A stretch of DNA of 64,000 bases. Source: Vitrella brassicaformis. Its lineage: Eukaryota; Sar; Vitrellaceae. Position numbers and translations under genes: made by a program. The notes under the pieces were generated by a model. It saw only the letters and a program-made list of their open reading frames with translations, did not search any database and was not told the DNA's origin. Location: assembly GCA_001179505.1 (NCBI GenBank), contig CDMY01000635.1, positions 185,373 through 249,372 of the forward strand, read 5' to 3'. Below, one piece after another: positions 24,801 to 36,339 of the stretch; position 1 is the stretch's first letter; each line of letters begins with the position of its first letter.

Positions 24801-25571
24801 CTTGCCCGCCCACCAGTGCCCAAGTCACGAGATGGTGGCCAACAGGAGACGCCGCGCAAGAAGTCGCCGATCGTCATCGCGCCACCGGCATTCGGTGGCG
24901 TCAAGAAGGGTGACGCCCCGCGTCCGCTGAGCCTCCCGCCGCTGCCCTTCCTGCGGGGCTGTCTGCCGCTGCTCACTGCCAAGAGCATGCCGCCGTTGGC
25001 CATCGGTGTGTCAGCTGCCCCCCACCTGAAGCGCGCTGCAGCTGACCAGCTAGAGCCCCCTGAGGGAGCGGCAAAGAAGCCGCGGCATGAGGCCAACCTG
25101 GCGGTCCCTGAGGCGCCTTCGTCCGGCCCAGTGCCGATGTCTCGTCACCCGATCATCGCCATGGGACCGAGAGCCCATCGCATGGGGCCGCCCTTCCCAT
25201 TTCCATTTCCGTTCCCCCCGCCAGCTCTGCAAGGCAAGGGCCCATCGGGCGGTCCCCGCCCAATGCCGCCACTCTTCCCGCCTCGCCTGCCCTTCTTCCC
25301 ATTGGCCATGGGTGCTCCACTCAGGGCGGCCATCTCGCCCTCCTCCGCCCCCCGGCCGCCAATGGGACCACACCGTGCGAATGGTCGTGACGGCGACATC
25401 GCGGTGGGTCCTGTGGGGCCATTCTCGCGTCCACCGTGGAAGGAGGAGCAGTCGGCATCGTTCGAGTCTGCGGGGACCAACAACGGGATTGTCTCCGCCG
25501 GGCCAGTGGCTGGAAAGGGTGACGGGGGCGGTCAGCGTGGGCGTGTGGGCATGGCGGTGTCGTCTGAGTAG
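20525..25571 (+). CDS. Large unrecognised protein, probably nuclear
   Basis: I do not recognise the family. A 28-base first exon (MKSSAPPVK) joins at 20692 to a long disordered basic/acidic exon ending SRLAMLRALSPNSDIE. This exon includes RPKPVRDAYGRFTTKKQSGK and Ser/Arg-rich runs typical of nuclear proteins. A compact block follows (GKLVSVAEEGGDYVVYYRRQ then GWFTTFRAPIQ), which could be a small beta-rich domain. After the assembly gap come HIEIKEPQDIEPRMAILHGI with FPSGESLGDMIVTYSAPGE, then YYLQADKPDIDSDLAALRDV, PELVPPLNAFIQRCRQQQLE and a helical block RPDAQWRIRPSVVDECKRIY with EYSCLLSFMRLLPLSKMT. The last exon is rich in Pro, Phe and Met (FPFPFPFPPPALQ). About ten exons. Nothing identifies an activity. 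Confidence 0.65.
22032..22331. other. Assembly gap, 300 N, with matching flanks
   Basis: Exactly 300 N inside an exon of the gene starting at 20525. The 16 bases before the gap and the 16 bases after it are the same (CCGCCGCCCGCCGAGA). Overlapping them gives one open frame NRKAAARRDPPPRPP, so the real distance is probably zero. Confidence 0.85.
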
Positions 25572-26340
25572 CCGAGTCAGTCAGAGCCAGCCCTTCGTGC
25601 GATCTGACAGCTGGGTGGGTGGGTTGGTTGGTGGGGTGGATGGAGGTTTGGGAGCAATGCTGTTGGGTGGGGCATGCAAGAAATAATGAGAGCTTTTTCC
25701 AATGGACGGACGAGGCTGGATCGCACGGTGGGTCCTCCCTCCCTGCCTGCCTGCCTGCCTGTCTGCTTGGTGGATTTGTGCTAATGCCTGTCTGTCTATC
25801 TGTCTGCCTGAGTGTGTACTTTGAAAGAAGAACAAACGTTGCCGCGTGTGGTTTGGGACCAATGCATTGCATGCACTCCACGTGGTGACTGAGTGAGAGA
25901 TGAGTCAGAGAGGGGGTGTCGGTGCTCACTTGGCTGACTGATGCTCTCTCTCTCTGGCGGTTGGTTCATTCCTTCCTCCCTTCTCGGATGAGAAGATGCA
26001 TACATACATACGTGTGTGGATGGATGGATGGATACATGGATGGCTGAGGGACATTTTTGCACTCAACGAGTGGTGCACAGCACATTGACTGAAAGGACAC
26101 GCACTCGGTGGTTCAGTGAGGGCAGGTAAGACTTGCGTCACACACAGGACATGCAGAGAGAGGCACTCACGCAACCAACGCGACACACACGGACGGACAA
26201 CGTACAATTTGATGAACTTCTTCATCAGACAGCACACCCCCCTCGCCTCCACGTGTGTACGCACCGCCTCGAGTGCATTCATTCACCACAGTAAAGAGAG
26301 AGCCCCCTCGCCTTTTCCACTTCCCCCTGTTGTGCACGCC
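25572..26340. other. Convergent intergenic region
   Basis: 770 bp between two tail-to-tail genes. Simple repeats only (GGTT, TGCC, TGTC, GGAT). No coding frame, RNA gene or hairpin was recognised. Confidence 0.4.
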
Positions 26341-28163
26341 TCAGAGCCCAACCTTCTGCATCTCCACCTCATGGAGGTGCATCTCCTCGATCTGTCGCAC
26401 AAACTGGGCGTTGCGCTCCCTCTCCCAGTCCTCCAAGAAGGCACCCTCCTCCGCCTTGAGCTTCTCGAGACAAACCTTGGTCGTCGGCAGCTGCGCACAT
26501 ATGCTCTCGACTCGGTCGTTGATCTTGCGCACCCAAAAGCGCAATCTGATGGACGGACGCAGGCAGAAACCAACACAGACAGACAGACAGACCCATTCAT
26601 TGGGGGGAAGCGAAGGTGTGTCTGTGTGGTGTGGTGTGGTGGCTGTTGTTACACACCGCGTGAGCAGCTCTGTGTGTGAGTCACTCCTGGTCGGCGAGTG
26701 CTGCCCCCGGCCCTCCGTCACCTCCCGCGCAAGCGACATGACATTCGACATATACGAACCTGATGATAATTAATGAACCACACGCGTCAGTCAGGGCAGG
26801 GCGCCCGCCTGTCTGTCTGTCGATCCGATAAGTGACTGGGTGACCTGTGATGCGATCGAATATCTCACAGACGGCCCCCAAACTCTTGCACAACTCCTCG
26901 ATGCCGGTGGTCATGACAGTGAGCTCGTCACTGAACTCCTCCATGAGGGCCCTCTCCTCCCGGGCAGCCAACGCCCGGTTCTGCATGATCCGATAGGTGG
27001 GGTATGTCGTCAGCACGCCCGTCGACCCAAAGGCAACTCCACCCAGGCCGAACGATGCGGCCGCGGCCGCCGCCCCTTCAGCAGCGCCACAAGTGGCCAG
27101 TACACCGGCCACTCCCACCGGCACGGCACACGCAAGGACCCCAGCTGACACGCCAGCGACCGCCAGAAGAGTGTTGGACACTCGTCGACTGCTCCGGTAC
27201 TGCTCCTCTCGCGTGGATGCCTCCAGCCGCTGGGAGACCCTCAGCCGCTCCATCTCGCCGTCCCGAAGCTCGCGGAGGGCACAGTGAAGGGCATCCAAGT
27301 CCCTGCGGCACTCACGAGCTGAGGAGGGAGCAGTGAGGCAAGCAAGGAAGGAAGGAAGGAACGGCCTGCAAGTCTGTGTGGTGTGGCACGCGTGGCTGTC
27401 GTGTGTGGTCGTCTTGTCTCTTGCTCTCACCTTCGCTCTGGTTCTCCTTGAGCTCTTCCCTCGTGGCGAGAGAGAAAAACGGCCGATCGCCGCCCTCGAG
27501 AAGCCTGTCGATGTCCCCCTCAACTTGCACGGTGAAGCGCTCCAAGCTGAAGGCAGGCAGGCAAACAGCACACAACACATGTCGTCTCGCACGATGTGAT
27601 CGATCCGGTGCACTTCACTCACTTTGCAGTCAGTGCATGCCTTTTTTTTCTTCGGCTTACATACTTGTATATAGTGATCTGTAGGCGAGGAAAGACGTGC
27701 CGTCTGAATGTGTCTGCGTGGCTGAACCAGGTGGCACCGATCTTCTTCAAGCTCAGGCACTGCAGGCACCACACCACCGATAGAACAACACAATGAACCC
27801 ATTCACTCACCGCTCTCTCTGGGTGTATTGTCGATCGACCCAGTCTGTCGTCCGTCCGCATGCCTCACCTACCTGTGCTTGGAGCGCGAAGAGGCGCCTC
27901 AGACACCGTGACACAACGACCTGACAGACAGACAGACAGACAGACAGTGATGCCATGAAGAACATACATAGAAGGGCAGTGTGACGAGATCATCCATCTG
28001 GTGTGTCCGGTCTGATCGGTGTTTGGCATACCATGTGTGTGGACACAGCGAGGAGATGCACGGCCAGCGGGATGTCCACCTGTTCCTGCCCCTCCTGCCG
28101 CTCCTTCAGCGACAAGTCGTCACTCAGCCTCGCGAGGGCGGTGGTCATATCTTGCCCAGCCAT
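26341..28163 (-). CDS. Unrecognised helical protein with a central Gly/Ala membrane hairpin
   Basis: Family not recognised. Exon 1 (about 28032-28163) gives MAGQDMTTALARLSDDLSLK and a helical segment; small exons follow with VVVSRCLRRLFALQAQ, CLSLKKIGATWFSHADTF and LERFTVQVEGDIDRLLEGGD. The large exon near 26870-27320 has a charged helix (CALRELRDGEMERLRVSQRL), then two hydrophobic stretches rich in Gly, Ala and Val (TLLAVAGVSAGVLACAVPVG and AAAASFGLGGVAFGSTGVLT) separated by a short turn, then a second charged helix (RALAAREERALMEEFSDEL). The C-terminal exons add RFWVRKINDRVESICAQL and a coiled coil ending EMHLHEVEMQKVGL. Helix, membrane hairpin, helix is the layout of apolipoprotein-L-like and helical membrane-inserting proteins, but similarity of layout is not evidence of homology. 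Confidence 0.62.
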
Positions 28164-28312
28164 CGTGTCCAATCGACAAACGAGAACGAGGAAAGTTTCC
28201 CTTTTCTTTTCCTTCTTTCCCTCTTCCTTCTTTCGGCTGCGAGCTTGGCCTCCAGAGAACCCTAGACCCCAAACCCTGCAGACCGACCAAAGGCGGGATG
28301 CGATGAGATGAG
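28164..28312. promoter_or_regulatory. Divergent promoter with TGCGAGCTTGGCC and telo-box-like block
   Basis: TGCGAGCTTGGCC at 28238-28250 is followed at 28258-28276 by AACCCTAGACCCCAAACCC, similar to the plant-type telomere unit CCCTAAA read as a telo box. A pyrimidine-rich run (28198-28233) precedes it. The arrangement is repeated almost base for base in the promoter at 36.2 kb. Just before the aminopeptidase ATG at 28313, three ATGs (28298, 28303, 28308) each run into TGA after one further codon. Confidence 0.6.
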
Positions 28313-30071
28313 ATGAGATCTGTTGGTGAGTGCATGAATGCAGCGAGAGATCTCATCGGCGGACGCATCAACAATGTCCTTCGGCGAACTCAAGCAGCGG
28401 CATCATCGTCCCTGCACTGCCCCTCACTGTCAGCCATCACCGGCACTCGTGCACTCACGACGCTGACTCCCAAGGCCGCCCTGCACGGCACTGAGCCGGA
28501 TGACTCATCATCATCATCCCAGCAGTCTGCGGCCTCTCCCTTCCCGGCCACCCTCAAGGACGGCGAGTATCCGGTTCTCCCCGCCCCGCCCATCCCGCCA
28601 CACATCCCCCGGCCATACTTCGCTCTCACCCACGACGGCAAGCCGCAGACGCCCTTCCCCCCATTCGACCCCAACGGCGAGGTCAAGACAGCCAGGCAGA
28701 TCGACGGCATGAAGAAGGCGGCTCGTCTGGCCGCCAGGGCTTTGCGGGTGGCTCTGGAGGAGAGCAGGATGGGCGTGACGACCGACGAGGTCGACCGGAG
28801 GGTGCATGAGTTTCTGGTTCAGAACGGGGCGTATCCGTCCGGTGTGGGCTTCCACGGCTTCCCGCGGGCGTGTTGCGTGAGTCCGAACGAGGTTGCGGCG
28901 CATGGGATCCCCAACCTGCGGCCGCTGCAGGAGGGGGACATCGTCAACTATGACATCACCTGCTACCTCGAGGGATTCTACGGTCAGTCAGTCAGTCAGT
29001 CAGTCAGTATCTCAATTAGAAGGGAGGGAGGGAGGGAGGAGGGGAGCTGATTGATTGATTAATTGATTGACTGACAAGTCAAGTGTGTGGTTGATCTGAT
29101 CTGTCTGTGCCATCCATCCATATCATGTATCTATCTGTCAGGTGACACATCTGCCATGGCGCTGGTCGGCAATGTGAGCGGGAGGCATCGAGAGCTCTCA
29201 GACACAACCAAGGTGAGTGAGTGGCCAAGCAGCACGACAGACACGGGACAGACCGAACACATGGAGCACCTTTCCCTGATCATCGTGTGGATTGGATGCG
29301 GTGCGGTTCGCAGGAGTGTCTGGAGCGTGCCATATCGATGCTGAAGCCGGGGGTGCCGCTGCGGGCCATCGGCGAAGCTATCAAATCCCATGCTGAGGCG
29401 AAAGGCTTCTCTGTCAATGCCGACTTCCATGGTAGGGTAGGCAGTGCACTGCACACGACCTGACACACAGAAAACGGAGCACTTTTGCCATTAATACGCC
29501 TCTAGAGCTGCGTGTGTGTGTCTGCTGGCTGTGTTTCATATATAGGCCACTTCATTGGTGAGGAGATGCACTTGCCGCCCGTCGTCTCGCCCCTACGTAA
29601 CCAACCGGCACACATGACCTGCACACGGGGCCGCTGCCCGCTATTCTTTTGTATGGACGCCTGCACTCGTGCGTGCGTGTGTGTGTGTGTGTGGTTAGCT
29701 CCATCACGAGGCGGCGATATCCCTCTGCGCAAAGGCCAGATATTCACTATCGGTAGAGACCAGACGACGGACGATGAATGGATGGATGAGTGTGTCGACG
29801 TGTGTGTGTGTGTGATGCATGTCTGTCTGTCTGTCTGTGTGCTGTCGTCAGAGCCGATATTGACGGAGGGTTCGCCTTACCTGCGCACCTGGTCTGACGG
29901 CTGGACGTGCGTCACACGAGACAACGGCTTCACCGCACAGTGGGTACGTGTGCGGGGGGCGGGCAGACAGGCAGGCAGGCGATCGCGTGTGTGTTTGTTG
30001 GATGGTCCTGGCAGGAGCACACGGTGCTGATCACTGCTGACGGAGCGGAGATTCTGACTGTGGTGGACTGA
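28313..30071 (+). CDS. Methionine aminopeptidase type 1, organelle-targeted
   Basis: Metalloprotease (M24A) that removes initiator Met. The first 100 residues form a Ser/Thr/Ala-rich presequence (INNVLRRTQAAASSSLHCPS...) suggesting mitochondrion or plastid. The catalytic core starts at RQIDGMKKAARLAARALRVA. It keeps the substrate His in VAAHGIPNL, the metal Asp pair in GDIVNYDITCY and YGDTSAMALVGNV, the metal His in FHGHFIGEEMH, the Glu in KGQIFTIEP (split by an intron after ATCG) and the last Glu in FTAQWEHTVLI. The usual GHGIG is GHFIG here, and the usual HGIPD is HGIPN. About seven exons. The second intron's donor lies at the start of a (GTCA)6 microsatellite at 28983. Stop at 30069-30071. 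Confidence 0.9.
28983..29006 (+). repeat. (GTCA)6 microsatellite starting on a splice donor
   Basis: Six perfect GTCA units follow directly on the exon sequence GGATTCTACG, so the first GT is the inferred 5' splice site of the aminopeptidase intron. Each unit could in principle serve as a donor-like GTCAGT. Confidence 0.75.
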
Positions 30072-31245
30072 CTGACTGACCAAGTTAAGTGAAGTGGGTG
30101 TAGTTGTGTGTGTGTATGTCTGCTGCTGATTGTACTGACTGACTGTGCATATGGATATGATGACTGACTGGTTCGATGCATGTACCTGGCCATGATTGAA
30201 TGGTTCATTCAGCCTTCCGAGACAGACCTGTCCGGCAATCACACTCTCACTCACAGGCAGCCTTAGTTAGCCACTTATCAGCCAGGTAGTAGACCCGTCA
30301 GCCGATCAAAACACCCCCGTCCATCCATCCATCTGGTCGGTCACACACGAACGAACGAACATGCAGCCGGGCAATCAGCTAGTCAGTCAGTCATGCACAC
30401 AAATACTTGCCCCTCGTCCGTCCGTCCGTCCGTCCGTCCGGCAGGTTTGTTGGTTGGTTACTGTACACACACACGTCGTCGTGACCGACCGGCTTGTCCA
30501 TCGTCTAGTCATCCTGCCTGTCTTCCCTGTCTTCCCTGTCTGTCTGTCTGTCTCTGATTGTCGCCGATACGGCAAAGTGAATGCATTCGTTCTCTCTTGT
30601 GGTGCTCCTTCTGTTGCTCCAGTCAGTCGAAAAACAAAAAATCCGAGTGAGTCGATGGGGGTGGGTGGCGCGAGAGACCTGCCCGCCCCTTACTCATTCC
30701 TGACTGAATTGGCGCCCGTCCATGGCCACCCACCCATGCGCATGACAGTCCGTCGGTCAGTCAGTCGGCTGCCAAGAAAGAGTTGTGCTGCGGATGCCGG
30801 CCGGCCGGCTGCCTTAGTCAAAACACCATCCATCCCACCACACCCCCACGCCACGCAAAGACACGGAAGCACAAGAGGGTACGTAAAGTACTGATTGGAT
30901 GTGATCGGAGTCCGACGTGTTTAGTCAGCCATAGTAGTCAATATCACCATCCATCATGCCATGCCATGCAGCGGTCCGTCCAACACGAGACTCAATCACA
31001 CATGGCAGGCAGGCAGGCACTCCACTCCCGCACAGGCAGGCAGGCAGGCAGTCACAAATGCGAGCAGCAAAGCCAGCCACACACACTCACTCACCCGAGC
31101 CGAAAAAACAACACAGCCACGTGTGACGTGTGGCCCTGCCCTGCCCTCCCCTGCCCGCCAGCCGCACTCATCCGCCCATCCATCCATCTATCCATCCACC
31201 TGGCATCCCATCCGCCAACACGATGCACAGGCGGCTGAACATTCA

Positions 31246-31278
<33 letters not shown>

Positions 31279-31354
31279 GGAGAAGAGGCCACACTAATGT
31301 CATGCCAACTCTTTCCCTCTCCTTCCCAGCACCGAATGCTCACCTCGCTTCGTT
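30072..31354. other. Long convergent intergenic region rich in simple repeats
   Basis: 1.28 kb between the aminopeptidase and the deubiquitinase. It contains (GTCC)n at about 30415-30438, GTCT repeats at about 30535-30553, and CAGG and CACA runs near 31000-31260. Open frames here are built of repeat-encoded residues and show no family motif. I see no gene. Confidence 0.45.
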
Positions 31355-34128
31355 CTATCGGTTGTGGTTGTTGAGGTGGTGCTGCGGGTAGATCTGCGCC
31401 ATCAGCAGCCGCTGCATCGCACTCTCAGCAATGCCCCCACCGAGTGCCGGTGCAGTCGCCGCACCGGCAGGCCACTGCCCCCAGCCGGCCTGCGGGTACT
31501 GCCCGAGTTGGTAGGGGTAGCCATTGGGCAGCTGGGCGTGTTGCGGTGATGCGATCTGAGTGGCACGGGTGGCGGGGCGGGGGTTGGGGATGCCGGCGCG
31601 GGGCATGATGGGGGCGTATCCACGGGGGGTGGTGCCAGTGTGGTTGTGGTTGGTGGCCGCCTGTGCAGCACTGGGGGACTGGCCGTTCTGCAACCCGATG
31701 CTGTTGTTGGTCGACTGGCCGTTGACGAGCTGCTTGCGGTCGACGTACGGATAGCGATGTGGGTGCGTGGCGAATACGTCACGGCCAAACAAACTCGCCG
31801 GCACATCTGAAGCCAACACACAACACACACCACACAGCACAGAAAACATATATGGATCCATCCGAGAAATGACGGGGTCCCTCCCCTCTGGCTGGTGTGT
31901 GTGCATCGTATCGTATCTACCATTCGGGTATCCGCTGCGAGCGCGAGCAAAATCAGCAGCAGGCCCTCCCACGCCACGGGTCTTGGACGCCTCCTCCCGA
32001 CGTGAGGCCGCCGCCGCAGGACCGTCCCTCTCATGCGTCTTAGACGCATCATCACCCAACACCATGGACGAGTCCTCACTCCCCAGAACAGGCGGTGTGC
32101 CCATCGCAACACCACTGCCGCCGCCCCTACTGGGGCGAGCCAAACCCTTGCCGCTCAGATCGCCCTTGGCCTGCTGCTGCAGCCATGGCCACTGGTCCAG
32201 GGCGGACGATGCTGCTGCCGCTGCTGCCGCTGCTGCCGCTGCTGCCGCTGATGCCGACGTGGGGATGGTGCTGGTGGCGATCTGCGGCTTGTTGCCACCG
32301 TTGCTGGGGGGCAGCTGCAGAGGAGGGAAGAATGGGCGGTACGCGGGGGAAACAGACGACGACGAAGCCGCGGCAGGGCTGGCCGACACACCGTTGGCGT
32401 TGGCGTGGACCGTCGACGGCTGCTTGCTCGACGAGGCCTTGTATGAGGGCGCCACTGCAAACACCACACCACACCACACACGGCACAGCACAGCACACAT
32501 AAATGGATGGATGAGTGGATGTGGGATGTGTGTGTGTGTGTGTGCCGGTTTTCCCCGCCTTGGTTACTCGTGCGAGGCTGCGGCTGCACGAACGCCGGCT
32601 GCCCGAAGGACGCATACGCGTAGGGCGACGAGAGCAATGGCTGATAAGCCGAGGCCGACACACCGACACCAAGGCCGGTACCGAAGCCGCCGAAGCTGCC
32701 GCCCGCGACCTGGCCGAGGCCGTACTGGTGGTAGTGGGAGAAGGGCAGGGGAGGCCGGCCGCTGTCAGCCCCGGCCCCACTCTTGGCGGCCTGTCTGGTG
32801 CGGTCGCTAATGTTTGTGGCGTTGCTGCTGTTGGTGTCCAGAGAGCGTGATGGCGGCAGAACGGGCAGGTTGGCCCAGGGGGGAGGCTTGCCGAGTGCTG
32901 GTGCTGCGGGAGCCGCTGCCTCGCTCTCCCTGTTGCTGCCCGCCTCGCCCGTGTCGATGCTCTTGCACTCCTTGCGCACCATCTCCTTCACCAAACGAAC
33001 GCGGCGAGCCAGACTCTCCCTCTCACGGCTCGCAGCGGCCGTCTCCCCCGCGGCCTTGCCCGGCGCCATCTCCACATCGCCGTCCACATCAACATCAACA
33101 GCAGCAGCCTTGCGGCGCCTCTTGGCGCGTCCCCCATTGTTGGCACTGTCGCCGCTGCTGTCGTTCTTGCTGGCGGACTCGTCTGTCTCGAACGACGGGG
33201 GCGAGGGCGAGCGCCTGCTGACCTGCCGCTTGCGCCTGGACCTGCGGCGGCCGCCTGCCTGCCCGAAAGTGCCGCTGGTGTCCTCCGAGTCCTCCTCCTC
33301 CTGCTGGGAGGGGGAGGGAGTGTCGTGGCCGGGGGGCGGGGGCGGACGGGGGGGGAGCACCATCGACGGCACCCCGTCGCGCGAGTAGTAGGCCATGTAG
33401 GCCTGCAGACAGCACAGCCAGCCATGGGATTGAAACACAGAGACCAGGTAGGGTGGGAGGATGTTGTGTGTGTGAGTGTGTGTGTAGGTGGGGTGGGTGG
33501 GGGTGGGGTGTGGTGTGATTGGGTGCACGGCCTTGCCCACCTGCTGGGAGAGGACAAACTCGTCGGTGTATTCGGCCACGGGGCAGGAGTCGTCATACAA
33601 ACACCACCGGGGCCGTTCAGCTGAACCTGTGGGGGCTGGCCAAGCCACACAACAGACAGACAGACACATGGACGGACAGGTATGATATGCATGTGATGTG
33701 CAGAGAGAGGGGGAGGTGGATTGGATGATGCGATGCACCCACCCACCCCACCCCCCATCAGTGACGTGACATGACCTACCTTTCTTCTCGGAGTCGTCAT
33801 CGTCCTGCGCGAGGGCGTACACGGCGTAGTGACCCTCAACAGCACTCGAACCCTTGTGCACCACAACGGCTGACAACCACAGACACAGACAGAGGGAGAG
33901 ATGGCATGGCTGCCCCCCCCACTCAGCTCACTCACTCACCAGTGAGTTTGTGTGTGCCCCGTTTGCCGTCCCCCGCGTCGACATGCATGGCCGACGACGA
34001 TGCGGCCGCCGAGCCGTTGTTGGCGGCGTAGGCGTCGAGGTCCAACTCCAACGACAGCTCCACGTGGGTCTGCACCTGCAGAGACACAGACAGAAACAAA
34101 CAGGCCAATGGAGGGGTGTGGGTTGTCC

Positions 34129-34163
<35 letters not shown>

Positions 34164-36130
34164 TGTGTGTGGTGCCCCCGTGCCCCCGTACCTTGTCATT
34201 GTTGTCCAGGAAGCGTTTGACCTGCAGGATGGCCACTTCTGGGACCACAGACATACTGGTGGCCTTGGAGGCGTCACGCTTGCGCCCACAGGCCTCACAC
34301 TGGTACCTGACACACACACAAAGACACAGAGAGATACACACACACACGACACGTGCTGTGTGTGTGGATTGGATTGGGTGGGTGAGGTGCCTCCTTACTG
34401 GTTGTCGCCCTGCAGTGACTCCTGCGCGAAGTGCGATCTCATGCACTCGTCAACGCTAGCAGACTGCCAAAGGACACACACAGAGAGAGAGCAGAGAGAT
34501 GCAACAAACACATCAACCACGTCTCGCCTGCCTCCCTCCCTCCCTCCCTCTGTGTCAGTCTGATGGGTGCGTGAGTGTGTACCTCACCTCGTCCGTCATG
34601 CCGTTGCCAGGTATGGGGATGGACATGATCCAATGGGGCTCATCTCGCGTGCTGACCTTGCCGCAACACTTGCACGTCACCACCGTACGTTGCACACCTG
34701 ACGCAACCAACAATAGTGAGTGACACACACACCACCCTGACTGACCACTTGTGGGTGTGTGCTGTCGTGTGGTGTGGTGTGGTGTGGGTGAATGGAGCGG
34801 TGCTGCGGCCCCACCTCTGAAGAGTTTGGAGACGGGCGTCTCGGTGGTGTGGTCGGCTCCCGCCTGCTCGAGGGTGATGTCGGTGGCCCCACTGTCCGAC
34901 AACATGTCCGCCAGGATCTCGCGGTGGAGGGTGTCCAGAAAGAAGGTCGTCGCCTCTGCAACGTCCTCCTGCTTGCCAACACCTGCACACACACAGAGAC
35001 AGAGAGGGAGACATGTGTGTTGGGCCGGGGGGCGGAGGGAGGGAGGGAGGGAGGGAGTGTTTGTGTGGTGTGGTGACTGACCGAAGTTGGGGCACGTCCG
35101 CATGAGGGTGTAGAAGAAGGTGCTGGGTGTGATCTTGAGATTCAGACAGTCGGCCTTGTCCAGCAGCACCTCGCTGCGCTCGGCCGCCCGCTGCTTCGAA
35201 ACTCTCTCCTTCTCGCCAACCGTCCACATGGCGCTGATCCATCCATCCACCACACACCAGACAACACACATAGAGAGAGGGACAGATGAGCGAGGTCTTG
35301 TCTGTGGTCTGCTTGTGCGTGCGTGTGGTGCTTCCTTCGGTCTTACCTTGTGACGAGCACCGTCTCCCAAAGTAGTGACGAACTCGGTGCCTTGTGGTCG
35401 GCTCTCGTGGCGCGGCCTCCCCTTCCCAAACGACCTAGGTTCTCGGTGCCCTTGTCTGCACACACAAGAATCGACCAGGAAGAGCCGTGAGCGGTGGTGG
35501 ACTTCTCCCACCTGCAGCTGTCTGTCTGTCTGTCTGTCTGTGTGTCTGCGTCAGTTGGTATCAGTCAAACGTACCGCTCAGCTTCGGAGCGTAAGCCTCG
35601 AACCGGCGAACCAGTGACTTCTTCCGGAGGGTATACGACGAGCCACCTGACCGACAGCCAGAGAAGAAGGAGTCCAACCAACGAACGATGCAGTCAGTCA
35701 GTGTGTGCGTCGTCTGTCGCCCTGTGCTGTGCTGTGCTGCGTTCTTGGGTGGCTCGGCTTCTTACTCTTGAGTAAGAAAAGGACTAGGGGGCGCACACGG
35801 AGCACGTTCTGGAGCAAGGACGACATATAGCAGGACTGCTTCATGATGTTGAAGAACACCACATGTCGCGGCCACTGCAGCCCACGCATACAGCCACAAC
35901 AGCACCATATAGCAGTGCACAATGCCCCGAGAGACGAGGAATGCCCTCAGGTCGCTCACCCTTTGCAGCCACTGCTCGTCATACGGCACCGGGCTGGCGA
36001 ACTGTGGGCTGTTGGATACTACTGCGAGGGTGGACGCCCTGCCCTTGGCTGCGGTGGGCGAAGGGGGACGGGGAGAGGGTGACCGAGCAGCTGATCGAGA
36101 GCGGCCTTTCCGGCCTTTCGTTGAAGGCAT
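31355..36130 (-). CDS. Ubiquitin-specific protease, closest in pattern to Ubp8/USP22
   Basis: Cysteine deubiquitinase (C19). N-terminal basic Ser/Pro-rich region (MPSTKGRKGRSRSAARSPSP), then the Cys box FFNIMKQSCYMSSLLQNVL. Later exons give KAPSSSLLWETVLVTR, FFYTLMRTCPNFG, KQEDVAEATTFFLDTLHREI, then a zinc-binding finger: VVTCKCCGKVSTRDEPHWIM paired with YQCEACGRKRDASKAT. After LQVKRFLDNNDKV and HVELSLELDLD comes the His box VEGHYAVYALAQ and LYDDSCPVAEY with the catalytic Asp. The finger and the EATKQL-like stretch recall the SAGA enzyme Ubp8/USP22, which removes ubiquitin from histone H2B. The C-terminal 600 residues are disordered, with a basic Ser/Arg patch, a run of 13 alanines and Gln/Asn/Pro-rich sequence. 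About 15 exons. The Cys box is unusual (see findings). Confidence 0.8.
32214..32253 (-). repeat. Trinucleotide run encoding poly-alanine
   Basis: Alternating GCTGCTGCC units encode about 13 consecutive alanines in the disordered tail of the deubiquitinase. In coding frame, so length change would not shift the frame. Confidence 0.75.
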
Positions 36131-36339
36131 GGTGGACGGGGCTGCTTCTCAACGCGGTACGGTGGCGTCAACTTCCCTCACGAACGTCATTTCGACTTTC
36201 CTGTTTCGGTTGCGAGCTTGGCCTGTCTGAAACCCTACACCCAAACCCTCCTGAATCGGCCAATTTGAAAATCAAAAGCCATCTTTTTACGGTAAAAAGA
36301 CCGCTGGCCGTAGCTGCCCTGTCTTGAGCCATAAGTACT
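36131..36339. promoter_or_regulatory. Divergent promoter, sister of the one at 28.2 kb
   Basis: TGCGAGCTTGGCC lies at 36211-36223, 81 bp upstream of the deubiquitinase ATG. It is preceded by TTTCGGT and followed at 36231-36249 by AACCCTACACCCAAACCCT. The block from about 36204 to 36260 aligns with 28231-28290 with few changes, although the flanking genes are unrelated. Confidence 0.6.

Noticed and set aside
30361-30894. Open frame of about 177 codons in the intergenic region
   Set aside because: Composition follows GTCC, GTCT and CAGT repeats; no start context, splice pattern or family motif.
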